A stretch of 64,000 nucleotides of DNA from BS150m-G50 sp964517435 (GTDB lineage: Bacteria; CAIWAD01; BS150m-G50). Of the stretch, positions 9,215 to 18,127 are shown one piece after another. A program made the translations under genes and the position numbers. Below the pieces are notes generated by a model, which was not told the DNA's origin, searched no databases, and saw only the letters and a list, made by a program, of their open reading frames with translations. The stretch spans positions 1 through 64,000 of the forward strand of contig CAZFEC010000010.1 of assembly GCA_964517435.1 (NCBI GenBank). The letters run 5' to 3'. How positions within the stretch are numbered: position 1 is the first letter of the stretch; every line of letters begins with the position of its first letter.

Positions 9215-10042
9215 ATGTTCCTGGAAATCTCGATTCACAGGTTGGCGAAGTATTGCAGCTGCATCCCCGGCTCCCAGGTGAGAATGGTTGCCGCCTCGCT
9301 GGTGGAAGAGAACACGGAAGGGCAGCTCTGGACGGCGCCGCAGTCGCTGCAGGAATGCCTGTTACTGCTCTGGGACAAGGGGAACAATGTCTTCTACATC
9401 GCCGGTGAACCCAATACGCCGGAACTGGCGACGGAGATGTCCCGGCTGATCATGGGCGAGGTCAGAACCCTGGCGCTGGCAACAGGGCTGGAGAACTTCG
9501 CGGCCTGTCCGATTCTGCCCTGGGAAGAGGGGATGCTGCCGACACTGTTTCCGGGCGTGGAATTGACGCAGGTGGATAAGCTGTTCTTTGGATTTAAGGC
9601 GGAGCAGCCCAGTCCGGTGGCGGCGCCCGACATCCCCGGCCTCGAATTCGCCGTCATCGACAAGGCCTGGCTGGCGCGCACAGATCTGGTCAACCTGGAA
9701 CGGGTCAACGCCGAGATCGACTGGATGTGGTCGGCCCACAGCAAGAACCGCATGCAGGAATTCGGCATCGCCGCGCTGGTGGGTCAGGAGGTGATCTGCT
9801 GGTGCACGGTCGAATACCAGAGCGAGGAAAAGTGCGGCATCGGTATCGAAACGATGGCGGAGTACCAGAACCGGGGCGTGGCCAGCGCGACCACGGCGCG
9901 GTTCGTCAAACGCTGCCTGGAGCGGGGCATCAAGCCGCACTGGGAATGCGGCCGGGATAACGGTGCTTCAGTACGGGTGGTCGAGAAAGTCGGCTTCCAA
10001 CAGCTGGAGGAGCGCACCTTCTGGCGGGGGCGGTTTCGCTGA
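9215..10042 (+). CDS. GNAT-family N-acetyltransferase (GNAT_acetyltran type)
   Basis: A 275-residue cytoplasmic protein resembling the PF12746-type acetyltransferases: an N-terminal helper half (residues 1-130) and a C-terminal GNAT fold. The acetyl-CoA binding segment is visible as IGIETMAEYQNRGVASATT, followed by GIKPHWECGRDNGASVRVVEKVGF, the usual C-terminal half of a GNAT domain. The ribosome site GGGAGG lies nine bases ahead of the ATG. It stands alone between the mannosidase and a terminator shared with the convergent formate dehydrogenase genes. The acceptor molecule is unknown. Confidence 0.85.
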   Translation: MFLEISIHRLAKYCSCIPGSQVRMVAASLVEENTEGQLWTAPQSLQECLLLLWDKGNNVFYIAGEPNTPELATEMSRLIMGEVRTLALATGLENFAACPILPWEEGMLPTLFPGVELTQVDKLFFGFKAEQPSPVAAPDIPGLEFAVIDKAWLARTDLVNLERVNAEIDWMWSAHSKNRMQEFGIAALVGQEVICWCTVEYQSEEKCGIGIETMAEYQNRGVASATTARFVKRCLERGIKPHWECGRDNGASVRVVEKVGFQQLEERTFWRGRFR

Positions 10043-10206
10043 AGCGGTGTTGGTTTGACCCAACTGAAGATGTCCCCCTAGGCAAACCCGCGTTTTTCAC
10101 CCCAAAAACGGCCGTCTAAGGTCCGAAAACAGTCGAAAATCGGGGTTTAGTAGCTGTGTATGCGCATGTTACCAAGGTCCGACCCCGGGGCAACACGGAA
10201 CTATAA

Positions 10207-10240
10207 AAAAGGTCCCCACCCGTATGGGCAGGGACCTTTT
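10207..10240. terminator. Bidirectional rho-independent terminator
   Basis: A perfect 10-bp stem, AAAAGGTCCC (10207-10216) with GGGACCTTTT (10231-10240), plus an inner CCC/GGG pairing around a GTAT loop. Flanking A-runs and T-runs let it work on both strands. It lies between the 3' ends of the plus-strand acetyltransferase and the minus-strand formate dehydrogenase operon. The rest of 10043-10284 holds no gene that I can see. Confidence 0.85.
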
Positions 10241-10284
10241 GTTTCTGGTTGATTTGCAGTCTGTGCTACAAGTAGCTAGCGCTT

Positions 10285-10803
10285 CTAGAAGCCCTGGATC
10301 GAGTGGAGACCCTCCAGGATGACGCGCGCATCTTCCGTTGTGATGTTGGCGCCGGGCATCTCCATCATGTTCCGGAGCGTTACCCGCTGCTGCGCGGGGT
10401 TCATCCCACTGAACTTCATCAGGTTGCCTTCATCGTGGCACTGCACGCATTTCAGCATGACGAGCGAAGCGTGGATCTTATCCAGTTCGGCGGGCGTGAT
10501 AACGGCATCGGGATGATCGCTCATGCGCTTGATCACCGCCAGCGCTTCCAGGGAGCCGGTATGCGGTTCCAGGAAACGGCGGTCGGTATGGCACGCCACA
10601 CAGTTATCATCCAGAATGCCGAAGGGATCAACCGCGGTTCTGAACTGCGACTCTTCCTGCGCTGTGGCCAGGGAGGCTTCGATGGCGGTCAGCCGGGCGT
10701 TGTTGCCTATCACCACATTGGCCACCAACACTACCACCACAGCCGTCAGCAGGGAGATCAGGAGGATGAAAATCCGCAGTGAGTCTTGATGTTTGTTGTT
10801 CAT
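10285..10803 (-). CDS. Membrane-anchored diheme cytochrome c
   Basis: A 172-residue protein with an N-terminal membrane anchor (IFILLISLLTAVVVVLVANV) and a periplasmic domain with two heme c attachment motifs, CVACH and CVQCH. Position argues that it carries electrons for the formate dehydrogenase complex, either onward from the quinone-facing subunit or to a soluble acceptor. The start chosen is the ATG at 10803, which has AGGGAGGTAG just upstream and overlaps the stop of the preceding nrfD-like gene by four bases (ATGA). A longer upstream frame is open but lacks such support. It is the last gene of the operon. I do not recognise a named orthologue. Confidence 0.85.
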   Translation of the reverse strand: MNNKHQDSLRIFILLISLLTAVVVVLVANVVIGNNARLTAIEASLATAQEESQFRTAVDPFGILDDNCVACHTDRRFLEPHTGSLEALAVIKRMSDHPDAVITPAELDKIHASLVMLKCVQCHDEGNLMKFSGMNPAQQRVTLRNMMEMPGANITTEDARVILEGLHSIQGF

Positions 10804-12068
10804 GCTACCTCCCTGTGCTCTTGTGCTATGGGTAGATTCAACATCGCCCAACGGAACACCAGGAGTCCGATCGCGAAGACACCGAGAGTGATGAAGATCT
10901 CCATCCAGTGGGGATAATAGGTCTCCCAGCCCGGTTTGTCGATGCCGACTACCGCCACGTTAAGCCGGTTCCAGATGAGTCCCGCCACCACCAGGAGGGA
11001 ACCCCAGAAGAGTCCCGCCCGTGATTGCAGGACGGATGGACTCAGGAACAGAGCCATCGGCAGCAGTACGCCGACCGCGATCTCGAGCCACCAGGAGAAT
11101 GCCTGCGTGGTCGGTTCAAAGGCGGCCAGCGCCGTCCCGCGACTGATCAGCTCCACCACCTTGACCACCAGGTAGATGCCCAGCACATAGGGCATGAAGC
11201 GGCCGATGCTGGAGAGCAGGTTGAAGTGGGAGGGCAGGCGGAATGCCTTTTCGCTGAGAATGCCTTCGAAAATCACCATCGCCGGGGCCACCATTACCGC
11301 GGACAGGAAGAAGAAGAGCGGCAGCCAGGGGCTGTACCAGAGCGGGTGCAGGCAGTGCGGCGCGAGGGTGAACAGGGTGCCCAGTGAGGATTGATGCATG
11401 GTGGAGTACATTACCCCCGCCATGATCAGCAGGATAGGCATCTGTTTATCTCGTGGCATGAGGCCGGTGCGCATCGCCACCTCCCAGACCAGCAGGACGA
11501 CCGCGATAGTCACGGTCCAGCCGACCGAGTCGGTCATGGCGAAAGTGAACAGCCCCATGATGATGATGATGACCCAGGGGACCAGCGCATCCCAGAGCTT
11601 CTTGAAGCCGGCCCAGGTGTACTTCTCAAACATGATCGGCAGGAACTCCAGCAGGAGCACGAAGGTGTAGAGCATGACGCACCAGGCCACCTCGAACATC
11701 GGCGAATCGTGGTTCCAGTTGAAGATCGCCCGCCACAGGTTCCAGGGCCGTCCCAGGTCTATCAGCAGTGCGAAGATGAACAGCAGATAGCCCAGGAATG
11801 CGGTGGTAATCGAGGCGCGCGCCAGCGCGTGGAACTTCTTGCCTCCGAACAAATGACAGATTCCGGCGAGGAAGAACCCGCCGGCGGCCAGCGCAATGCC
11901 GGCCAGCACATCCACTCCGATCCAGAGACCCCAGGGGTAACCGTCGTTCAGGTTGGTGACCGCACCGAGGCCGGCACCGAAACGGTAGACGATCAGAACC
12001 AGGCCGAACAGAGCCAGCAGCCAGAGAATGACTACGCCCGGTCCGCTTTTAACTTGTTGATTGTTCAT
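10800..12068 (-). CDS. NrfD/HybB-type integral membrane quinone-interacting subunit
   Basis: A polytopic membrane protein of 422 residues in the NrfD/PsrC/HybB superfamily, with about ten hydrophobic helices. Motifs such as GYPWGLWIGVDVLAGIALAAG and DLGRPWNLWRAIFNWNHDSP are typical of HybB-like members. It should anchor the dehydrogenase to the membrane and exchange electrons with the quinone pool. The gene has a good ribosome site (AAGGAGG) and overlaps both neighbours by four bases, showing tight translational coupling. Its presence in place of an FdnI-type cytochrome b means this complex is not the classic E. coli FDH-N arrangement. Confidence 0.93.
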   Translation of the reverse strand: MNNQQVKSGPGVVILWLLALFGLVLIVYRFGAGLGAVTNLNDGYPWGLWIGVDVLAGIALAAGGFFLAGICHLFGGKKFHALARASITTAFLGYLLFIFALLIDLGRPWNLWRAIFNWNHDSPMFEVAWCVMLYTFVLLLEFLPIMFEKYTWAGFKKLWDALVPWVIIIIMGLFTFAMTDSVGWTVTIAVVLLVWEVAMRTGLMPRDKQMPILLIMAGVMYSTMHQSSLGTLFTLAPHCLHPLWYSPWLPLFFFLSAVMVAPAMVIFEGILSEKAFRLPSHFNLLSSIGRFMPYVLGIYLVVKVVELISRGTALAAFEPTTQAFSWWLEIAVGVLLPMALFLSPSVLQSRAGLFWGSLLVVAGLIWNRLNVAVVGIDKPGWETYYPHWMEIFITLGVFAIGLLVFRWAMLNLPIAQEHREVA

Positions 12069-12874
12069 AATTCGCCTCCTTCACGACTTTCAGTCGGGCG
12101 CTCGACCGCCGCGACCTTATCCCGCCGATTGACAATCCAGGATACGGCTCCCAGACCAATACCCAGGCCGGTGAGCACATATGGGATGACATTCATGGCG
12201 GGGCCGCTGAAGCTGGCATAGGACTGTTTGGTCACATCCTCCGGGAAGCCGAGGTCGGAAAAGGCTACATCGGAGAGATGCATCACGCAGGTGCCGCCCG
12301 CTTCATCCTTGCCGTAGATCTCGTTGCGATAGTGACGGGGAGCCTTGCGGATCCGCGTTTCCGCTTCCTCGATCAGGGCTTCCCGCTCGCCGAAGATGAT
12401 GGCGTCGGTAGGACAGACGGCGGCGCAGGCCGGTTTCAGACCCGCGTCCACCCGCTCGGCGCAGAGGGTGCACTTCTTGATTTCCGGCAGTGCTTTCTTC
12501 CACTCGAAACGGGGGATGTCGAAGGGACAGGCGATTTGACAATAACGACAACCCAGACAGATGTCGGGGTCGTAGACCACCGGTCCGTCCGCCGTCTTTT
12601 CCAGAGCGCGGACCGGACAGGCGGTGACGCAGGCGGGTTCGATGCAGTGGAAACACTGCTGCTTACCGAACACCCATTCAAAGCGGTCACGCACCTTGAC
12701 TTCGTTATAAGTGATCAGGGTCCAGGTTTGCGGTGAAAGTCTAGCAGGATTCTGGTAACCCTTACCGGCAAAGAAAGTAGTGTTCTCCGCCGGGAGGTTG
12801 TTCCACTGCTTGCAGGCCACCTGGCAACCCCGGCACCCGACGCAAAGGGTACTGTCAATGAGCAGGGCTTTCAT
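12065..12874 (-). CDS. fdnH: Formate dehydrogenase iron-sulfur (beta) subunit
   Basis: Electron-transfer subunit with four [4Fe-4S] clusters that passes electrons from the catalytic subunit to the membrane. Cysteine motifs run in order: CVGCRGCQVACKQWN, CFHCIEPACVTACP, CLGCRYCQIACP and CTLCAERVDAGLKPACAAVCP. A hydrophobic stretch near the C-terminus (VIPYVLTGLGIGLGAVSWIV) gives a single membrane anchor, as in E. coli FdnH/FdoH. Length 269. The ribosome site is AAAGGAGGTG and the start overlaps the fdnG stop by four bases. The gene symbol reflects family membership; FdoH would fit as well. Confidence 0.93.
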   Translation of the reverse strand: MKALLIDSTLCVGCRGCQVACKQWNNLPAENTTFFAGKGYQNPARLSPQTWTLITYNEVKVRDRFEWVFGKQQCFHCIEPACVTACPVRALEKTADGPVVYDPDICLGCRYCQIACPFDIPRFEWKKALPEIKKCTLCAERVDAGLKPACAAVCPTDAIIFGEREALIEEAETRIRKAPRHYRNEIYGKDEAGGTCVMHLSDVAFSDLGFPEDVTKQSYASFSGPAMNVIPYVLTGLGIGLGAVSWIVNRRDKVAAVERPTESREGGEL

Positions 12875-15800
12875 GCGGCACCTCCTTTCACCTTCTCGAT
12901 ATCACAGAGGAAGGCTTTAAACTCCGGAATCATGGTGTTGGCGTCCCCCACATGCGGTGTCAGCACATTGGCGCTGTCGCCCTTGGCGATACCCTCCCAA
13001 CCGAAATGCCAGACTACACCGATCTGGTGCACGGTGCGTCCGCTGATCTGGAAGGGACGGAAGCGGCGGGTAACCAGCGCATAAGCTTTGATGGAGCCGC
13101 GGGCGGTGGAAACCTTGACGCGGTCGCCGTTCTCCAGGCCCCGCTCGTGAGCCAGCTCCTTGCTGACCTCTACGAAGACATCCGGCATCAGCTCCGCCAG
13201 CCAGGGCAGGTTACGCGTCATGGCGCCCGCCTGCCAGTGCTCACTGACGCGGTAAGTAGTACCCACCAGTGGGTAGCGATCGTGCGTTCCGACCGGGTTG
13301 CCTTCCGGCACATCCCGGTGCCACAGCTTGATGGCGGGATTGACCTGCTGACTGGAGATGGGATGGCGCAGGGGGCTTTCGATCGGCTCGTAGTGCTCCG
13401 GCAGCGGTCCGTCGGCCAGGTTGGACGCCCACAGCCAGGCGTGGCCGTCCGGCTTCATGATGAAGGCATGCTTGGTGCCAGGTGCCCAGCCGCCGTCCGG
13501 TACGTCGCCTTCCCAGCCGCCCTTGCCGTTCTTCAGAGCGGGATTCCAGCGGATGACCCAGCGCTTGCGGTCCCAGGGCCTTCCCTGCAGATCCACGGAA
13601 GCGCGGTTGTAGATGATGCGGCGGTTCACCGGCCAGCACCAGGACCAATTGGGATAGAGCCCGATGTTGTTGATGGCGTCGGTGTCGTCGCGGCGGGCCA
13701 TCTTGTTATCCTTCTTGTCCGGTCCGGTGTAGCTGTTGCAGTAGAGCCAGTTTCCGGAACAGGTGGAGCCGTCGTCCAGGAGATACGCGAAGGAAGGAAC
13801 CTGGTCGCCCTTCTTGAAGCTCTTACCCTTGACGGTGGTGTTCTTCATGAAGTAACCGTTCACCTCCTTGGCCACCAGGTGGACATCCGGCTCGTGATGC
13901 AGGTCGATACCGGGGCCGTTGCCGTAATCCCACATCAGCTGGGTGATGGCTTCCGGCAGGGCGCCACCCTGTTCGTACTCTTTCTTGACGCTCTTGCAGA
14001 GCGCATCGATGATCCAGAGATCGGAACGGGATTCACCCTGTGGTTCGACCGCCATGTAGCGCCATTGCGCCCAGCGACCACTGTTGGTGATGCTGCCTTC
14101 CTTTTCCACCGAGGAGCAGGCCGGCAGCAGGAAGACCTCGGTCTGGATGGACTTCGGATCTACGCCAGGGCGCTTCCAGAAGGTGGAAGTCTCGGTCTGC
14201 CACAGGTCGACCGCTACCATCCAGTCCAGGTTGGCCAGGGCGTCACGCTCTTTCGTAGCGTTGGGTCCGCCCACTGCGGGGTTCTGTCCGAAGAGGAAGA
14301 GACCCTTGATACCGCCCGCGTGCATCTTCTCAAACAGGGAGATGTGCGAGCAGTTGGCGCTGCGTTTCGGGACGTAATTGTAAGCGAAGTCGTTCCGCTT
14401 GGTGGCGTGGTCACCGTACCAGGCTTTCAGCAGGGAGACGATGTACTTGGAGTAGTTGCCCCACCAGTTGGCCGATTTCGGATCGTTGGTCTTGGGTGTG
14501 TAGGCCTTGAGATAGGCGTCCAGGCTCTGATCCTTCTTGGCCGGCGATTTCAGGTAGCCGGGCAGGATGTGGAACAGCAGGCACATGTCGGTGGAACCCT
14601 GCACGTTGGATTCTCCGCGCAGCGCGTTCACGCCGCCGCCCGCCAGGCCGACATTGCCCAGCAGCAGCTGCAGCATGGCGTAGGTGCGGATGTTCTGCGT
14701 GCCGTGGGTGTGCTGGGTGGTGCCCATGGCGTAGAGCCAGGTACCGACGCGTCCCGGCGCCCAGGTGGATGTGTAATTACGACAGATCCGTTCGTAAACC
14801 GATTTCGGTGCACCGGTGATGGAGCAGACCGTATCGACGTCGTAACGGCTGAAGTGCTTCTTCATCAGCTGGTAGACACAACGGGGATGCCTCAGGCTCT
14901 TGTCCTGCCGCGGATTGCCGTTGCCGTCCAGCTCGTAGGCCCACTTGGACTTGTCGTACTTGCGGTTCTTGGGATCGTAACCGGCGAAGAGACCGTCCGA
15001 GAAGCCGAACTTGGTGTTGATGACGAAGCTGGCGTTGGTGTAGTTAATTACATAATCACGCTGAATGAAGTCGTTCTGGAGGGCGTAGTTGATGATGCCG
15101 CCCACGAAGGCGATGTCGGTGCCGCTGCGGAACTGGCAGTAGACATCGGCGAACGAAGAAGTGCGTGTATAACGAGGATCCGCGCTGAGGATCAGGGCAC
15201 CCTTTTCCTTGGCTTTCATCAGCCACTTGGTGGCGATGGGGTGGTTCTCAGCGACGTTGGATCCGCACACCATGACCACGTCGGCATTGATCATGTCGAT
15301 CCAGTGGTTGGTCATGGCGCCGCGACCGAAGGTAGCCGCCAAACTGGCGACTGTCGAGCTGTGTCATATACGCGCTTGGTGTTCGAGGTAGGTTATCCCC
15401 ATGGCGCGGGTCAGCTTGGACAGGAGGTAGCATTCCTCGTTGTCCAGCGCGGCGCCGCCCAGACAGGCCAGTCCGTCGGCCCGGTTGACAACCTTACCAT
15501 CTTTCTCCTTGGTGATGAAGGTTTCGTCGCGGGTTTTCTTGACGCGCTTGCCGATTTCGGCCAGCGCCCACTCCCACGATTTCTCCTCCCAGTCAGCGCT
15601 GCCGGGAGCCCGGTATCTCACCTTCTGCAGGCGCCGCTCGTTGACGGCCACCTGGTAGAGGGACATACCCTTGGAGCAGAGGGATCCCTGGTTGATCGGA
15701 TGATCGGGGTCCCCCTCGATGTTGATAATCTTCTTATCCTTCACCGAGACGATCAACCCGCACCCTACTGCGCAGTAGGGACAGATCGTAGTCGTCTCCT

Positions 15801-15933
15801 TAGCCTCCGCCGTTTTGAGGCGGTGACTAATCTTTGCCTGAACCTGGGTGGTGGGTGTCCCCAGGACAGCCAAGGCTGTTCCCAGGGCACTGGCACCGGT
15901 CCCGGTCAGGAAGCTTCGTCGTGATATTTTCAT
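12871..15933 (-). CDS. fdnG: Selenocysteine formate dehydrogenase, catalytic subunit
   Basis: Molybdopterin (bis-MGD) enzyme oxidising formate to CO2 in the periplasm. The reading frame holds one in-frame TGA at 15364-15366; read as selenocysteine it gives one 1020-residue protein, close to E. coli FdnG. The residues around it, ARI-Sec-HSSTVASLA then TFGRGAMTNHW, match the E. coli FDH-N active site, and a SECIS-like hairpin lies 12 bases downstream. The N-terminus has a twin-arginine signal (SRRSFLTGTGASALGTALAV) and a [4Fe-4S] motif CPYCAVGCG. The ribosome site GGAGG precedes the ATG at 15933. It follows fdhE by 52 bp and overlaps fdnH by four bases. Gene callers that do not model Sec will split it in two. 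Confidence 0.95.
15335..15351 (-). promoter_or_regulatory. Bacterial SECIS element in fdnG
   Basis: Directly after the UGA (15366-15364) and a 12-nt gap, the coding strand reads GTCGCC-AGTTT-GGCGGC. This forms a six-base-pair stem (one G-U) with a five-base loop AGUUU. In E. coli fdnG and fdhF a hairpin at about the same distance recruits SelB and Sec-tRNA. The pairing is seen in the sequence; function is inferred. SelA, SelB, SelC and SelD are not encoded in this window. Confidence 0.85.
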
Positions 15934-15985
15934 AAAGACCTCCGCTAGTAGATGCCAGAAATTCTATATGGTGATGTCGATTGGT

Positions 15986-16867
15986 TCATGCCTGTCCGCT
16001 CGCGGTTGTGACGGGAGTCCGCATGGTCAGCAGCGGTTCCTGGATGAAATTCTCCTCCCGGCCCAGCAGGTCCAGCACCGCTGTACCCATGTAGACCGTG
16101 TCGAACGGAAAATCCGCGGCCGGTTCCGCGTTGCGCACCTGCTTGAGGTAACGCCGGCAGACGCTGCAGGCCTGGATCTGATGATCGGGATTGCCCTCCG
16201 GGAAGAAGATGCGCAGCTGCTCCTGCTCCTCGTTGCCGCAGTAGACACACTGGATACGTTTGTAGTTCCAGCGGGTGTCGCAGTGGAGACACCAGAGCGT
16301 GCGCTTACCCTCTTCCGATTCCAGATGCGCCAGGCTGGGCCAGTGCCCGCAGACGGGACAGTAACCGCGGTTCCAGCTGGAGAGATCCTGTTGGCCGGTC
16401 AGCTCCGCGGCCAGTTTGGCGCGATAGGGCCGGGCCAGGTAGAGCGCGTAGTAGGTGAGGATGTTGGCGGAGAAACCCTGCCGGTCGCACAGCTGGTGGA
16501 GCTGACTGCCCTGGTTCTGCAGAACCTGATCCAGGCAGACAGCCAGGTTGTCATCCTCCCGAAGATAGTCGGTGATGGCCGCTACCTCCGTCTGTTCCTC
16601 CGGCAGATGCTCCGACAGCAGGGTATGCAGGTCCGCGAGTATCGTCTGCGAGGACTCAGCGGCGACGGGCGGAATGCCGGTCAGCAGGATGTGACCCTCG
16701 GTGAGGGCGGTGCCGGCGTCGGCAGGCGACTTGTGTACGGGGGGATCGGTGAACAGTTCCGCTTCCTGCCAGGTGGCGAACTGTTGGGCCAGGGCACTTC
16801 CGAATCCTTCCAGCTCGGTGATATCAGCTCGCACACTGGCAGCTGACGTGTCGGTCCTCTCTACCAA
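15986..16867 (-). CDS. fdhE: Formate dehydrogenase accessory protein FdhE
   Basis: Cytoplasmic zinc/iron-binding protein needed for maturation of formate dehydrogenases. The C-terminal half carries four CX2C pairs in the family order: YCPVCGHWP, LWCLHCDTRW, CVYCGNEEQ and CSVCRRYL. A TTG at 16867 with TTGGAG five bases upstream is the best-supported start (293 residues); the frame stays open to 16921 without a convincing ribosome site. Length and position, immediately upstream of fdnG on the same strand, match known fdh loci, and the gene is probably the first of the operon. Confidence 0.92.
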   Translation of the reverse strand: MVERTDTSAASVRADITELEGFGSALAQQFATWQEAELFTDPPVHKSPADAGTALTEGHILLTGIPPVAAESSQTILADLHTLLSEHLPEEQTEVAAITDYLREDDNLAVCLDQVLQNQGSQLHQLCDRQGFSANILTYYALYLARPYRAKLAAELTGQQDLSSWNRGYCPVCGHWPSLAHLESEEGKRTLWCLHCDTRWNYKRIQCVYCGNEEQEQLRIFFPEGNPDHQIQACSVCRRYLKQVRNAEPAADFPFDTVYMGTAVLDLLGREENFIQEPLLTMRTPVTTASGQA

Positions 16868-17346
16868 TTGTATCTCCAATAAACATTCTGTGAGCAACCC
16901 ACCGCCGGCAGCTAGAAGCAAGCATCCGACGGATTACGGCTTATTAAAAATCGTCCGATGATCGTCTTTGGAAAAGGCTATGGTAGGGGACGTGGCACAC
17001 GCGTCCGGTGTGTAAGCGTAGAGTACTGTGGATGTAAATCTTCCGTACTTGCTGTTATGATTCACGTTCTGGCCAATAGCCTGCATTGTGTGTGTGACCA
17101 TCATGATAGTTCCCAGCGCTGTTCCCCGCAACAAAATTCAAAAAAAGACAGGTTCATAAAATGAAGGGTTCAGTGTGTTTGCCGGCTCTATCCAATAACA
17201 CCCCGAAGGGGTGTCACCTGGTAGCCTGGTCAGCGCAGCTGGCCAGGTCTCGTGGGGTTTAGCGCCGGATTCAACTCCGACGATTGGAGAAAACCGATCT
17301 AATCACAATATTCAATTACACCACAACGTTTACCTGAGGCGGATCC
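16868..17346. other. Intergenic region with a palindromic repeat
   Basis: No gene seen. It separates the divergent fdhE operon and the P-loop protein, so both promoters should lie here, but I see no strong consensus. At 17198-17214 there is a short hairpin, ACACCCC-GAA-GGGGTGT, followed by a second imperfect one (CCTGG...CCAGG, about 17228-17250). These resemble the repeat near 28440-28530, read on the opposite strand, so I take them as a dispersed repeat rather than a terminator. Confidence 0.6.
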
Positions 17347-17841
17347 ATGTTGAAACAACTTCTGATCGTCAACGGCGCCCCCGGCATCGGCAAGACGGCG
17401 GTTTGCCGCGAGCTGCTGCCGCGACTGGACCGCTGCGTCTGGCTGGACGGCGACTGGTGCTGGACCGCCCACCCCTGGATCGTGACCGAGGAAACCAGGG
17501 CAATGGCGGAGCGTAACATGATCCACCTGCTGGACGGTTTTCTCGCCTGCTCCGAATACCGGCTGGTGCTTTTCTCCTGGATCTTCCGCAGCGATGCGCT
17601 GCTGGTGCGGCTCCTGGGCGGTCTGCGGGAAACCGGCTATCGCTTGCGGAAATTCACCCTGACCTGCGGGGAAGAGGCCTACCGGGAGCGGCTGCTGACA
17701 GCCGGCCGGTCGGAAAGTGAGATTGAAACTCACCTCGCCACGCAACGGGCTTGCGCGACGTTCGAAGCGGAACCGGTGGATACGACCGGCAGAACATTGG
17801 AAGAGGTGGCTAAAGCTTTGAGGTTCCAGATCGTCGGTTGA
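17347..17841 (+). CDS. Small P-loop NTPase, kinase-like
   Basis: A 164-residue protein with the P-loop GAPGIGKTAV at residues 10-19 and a possible acidic/catalytic segment WLDGDWCW at 32-39, as in AAA_33/shikimate-kinase-like small-molecule kinases. The LID-like basic region is around RERLLTAGRSESEIETHL. It is monocistronic between intergenic stretches. The substrate cannot be predicted; nucleoside, sugar or antibiotic phosphorylation are all possible for this fold. Confidence 0.75.
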   Translation: MLKQLLIVNGAPGIGKTAVCRELLPRLDRCVWLDGDWCWTAHPWIVTEETRAMAERNMIHLLDGFLACSEYRLVLFSWIFRSDALLVRLLGGLRETGYRLRKFTLTCGEEAYRERLLTAGRSESEIETHLATQRACATFEAEPVDTTGRTLEEVAKALRFQIVG

Positions 17842-17904
17842 CAGCTGAGCACGAGTATCTGCAGTACGAAGTATTGAGTGAGACGCCGGAGCGGCCCGGC
17901 AGCA

Positions 17905-17920
17905 TGTGACATGGATCACA
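17905..17920. promoter_or_regulatory. CRP-like binding site
   Basis: TGTGACATGGATCACA is an exact match to the TGTGA-N6-TCACA consensus of the Crp/Fnr family. It lies about 210 bp upstream of the lipoprotein gene at 18128 and 64 bp after the preceding gene. Whether this organism has a Crp with that specificity is unknown, so regulation is inference. Confidence 0.5.
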
Positions 17921-18127
17921 GTAAATACACTCAGACTTGTTATCTTCTCTCTAGCAAAGGGAAGCTTCGCCTGGAATCAACACAGGAGAGACTTAAACCA
18001 GTTTGAGCTCTCTCATTCCTGCATAAATCGATCATCTTCAACATAAATATGGCAGGAAATCCCTTCTCGCGGATTCCAAATGAATTGATAATGGCCTGTT
18101 CCAGACCGCCAGTATAGGAGTGTAATC

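Noticed and set aside
15340..15370. fdnG as a broken gene with a nonsense mutation
   Set aside because: The TGA lies at the known Sec position with a SECIS hairpin, and both sides are intact, so it is a selenoprotein.
12952..15924. A 990-codon plus-strand open frame
   Set aside because: It is the antisense shadow of fdnG. The minus strand encodes a clear formate dehydrogenase, and GC-rich codon use leaves the opposite frame open.
17198..17214. Hairpin as a rho-independent terminator
   Set aside because: No T-run follows, and a similar structure recurs at 28440-28530, so a dispersed repeat is more likely.
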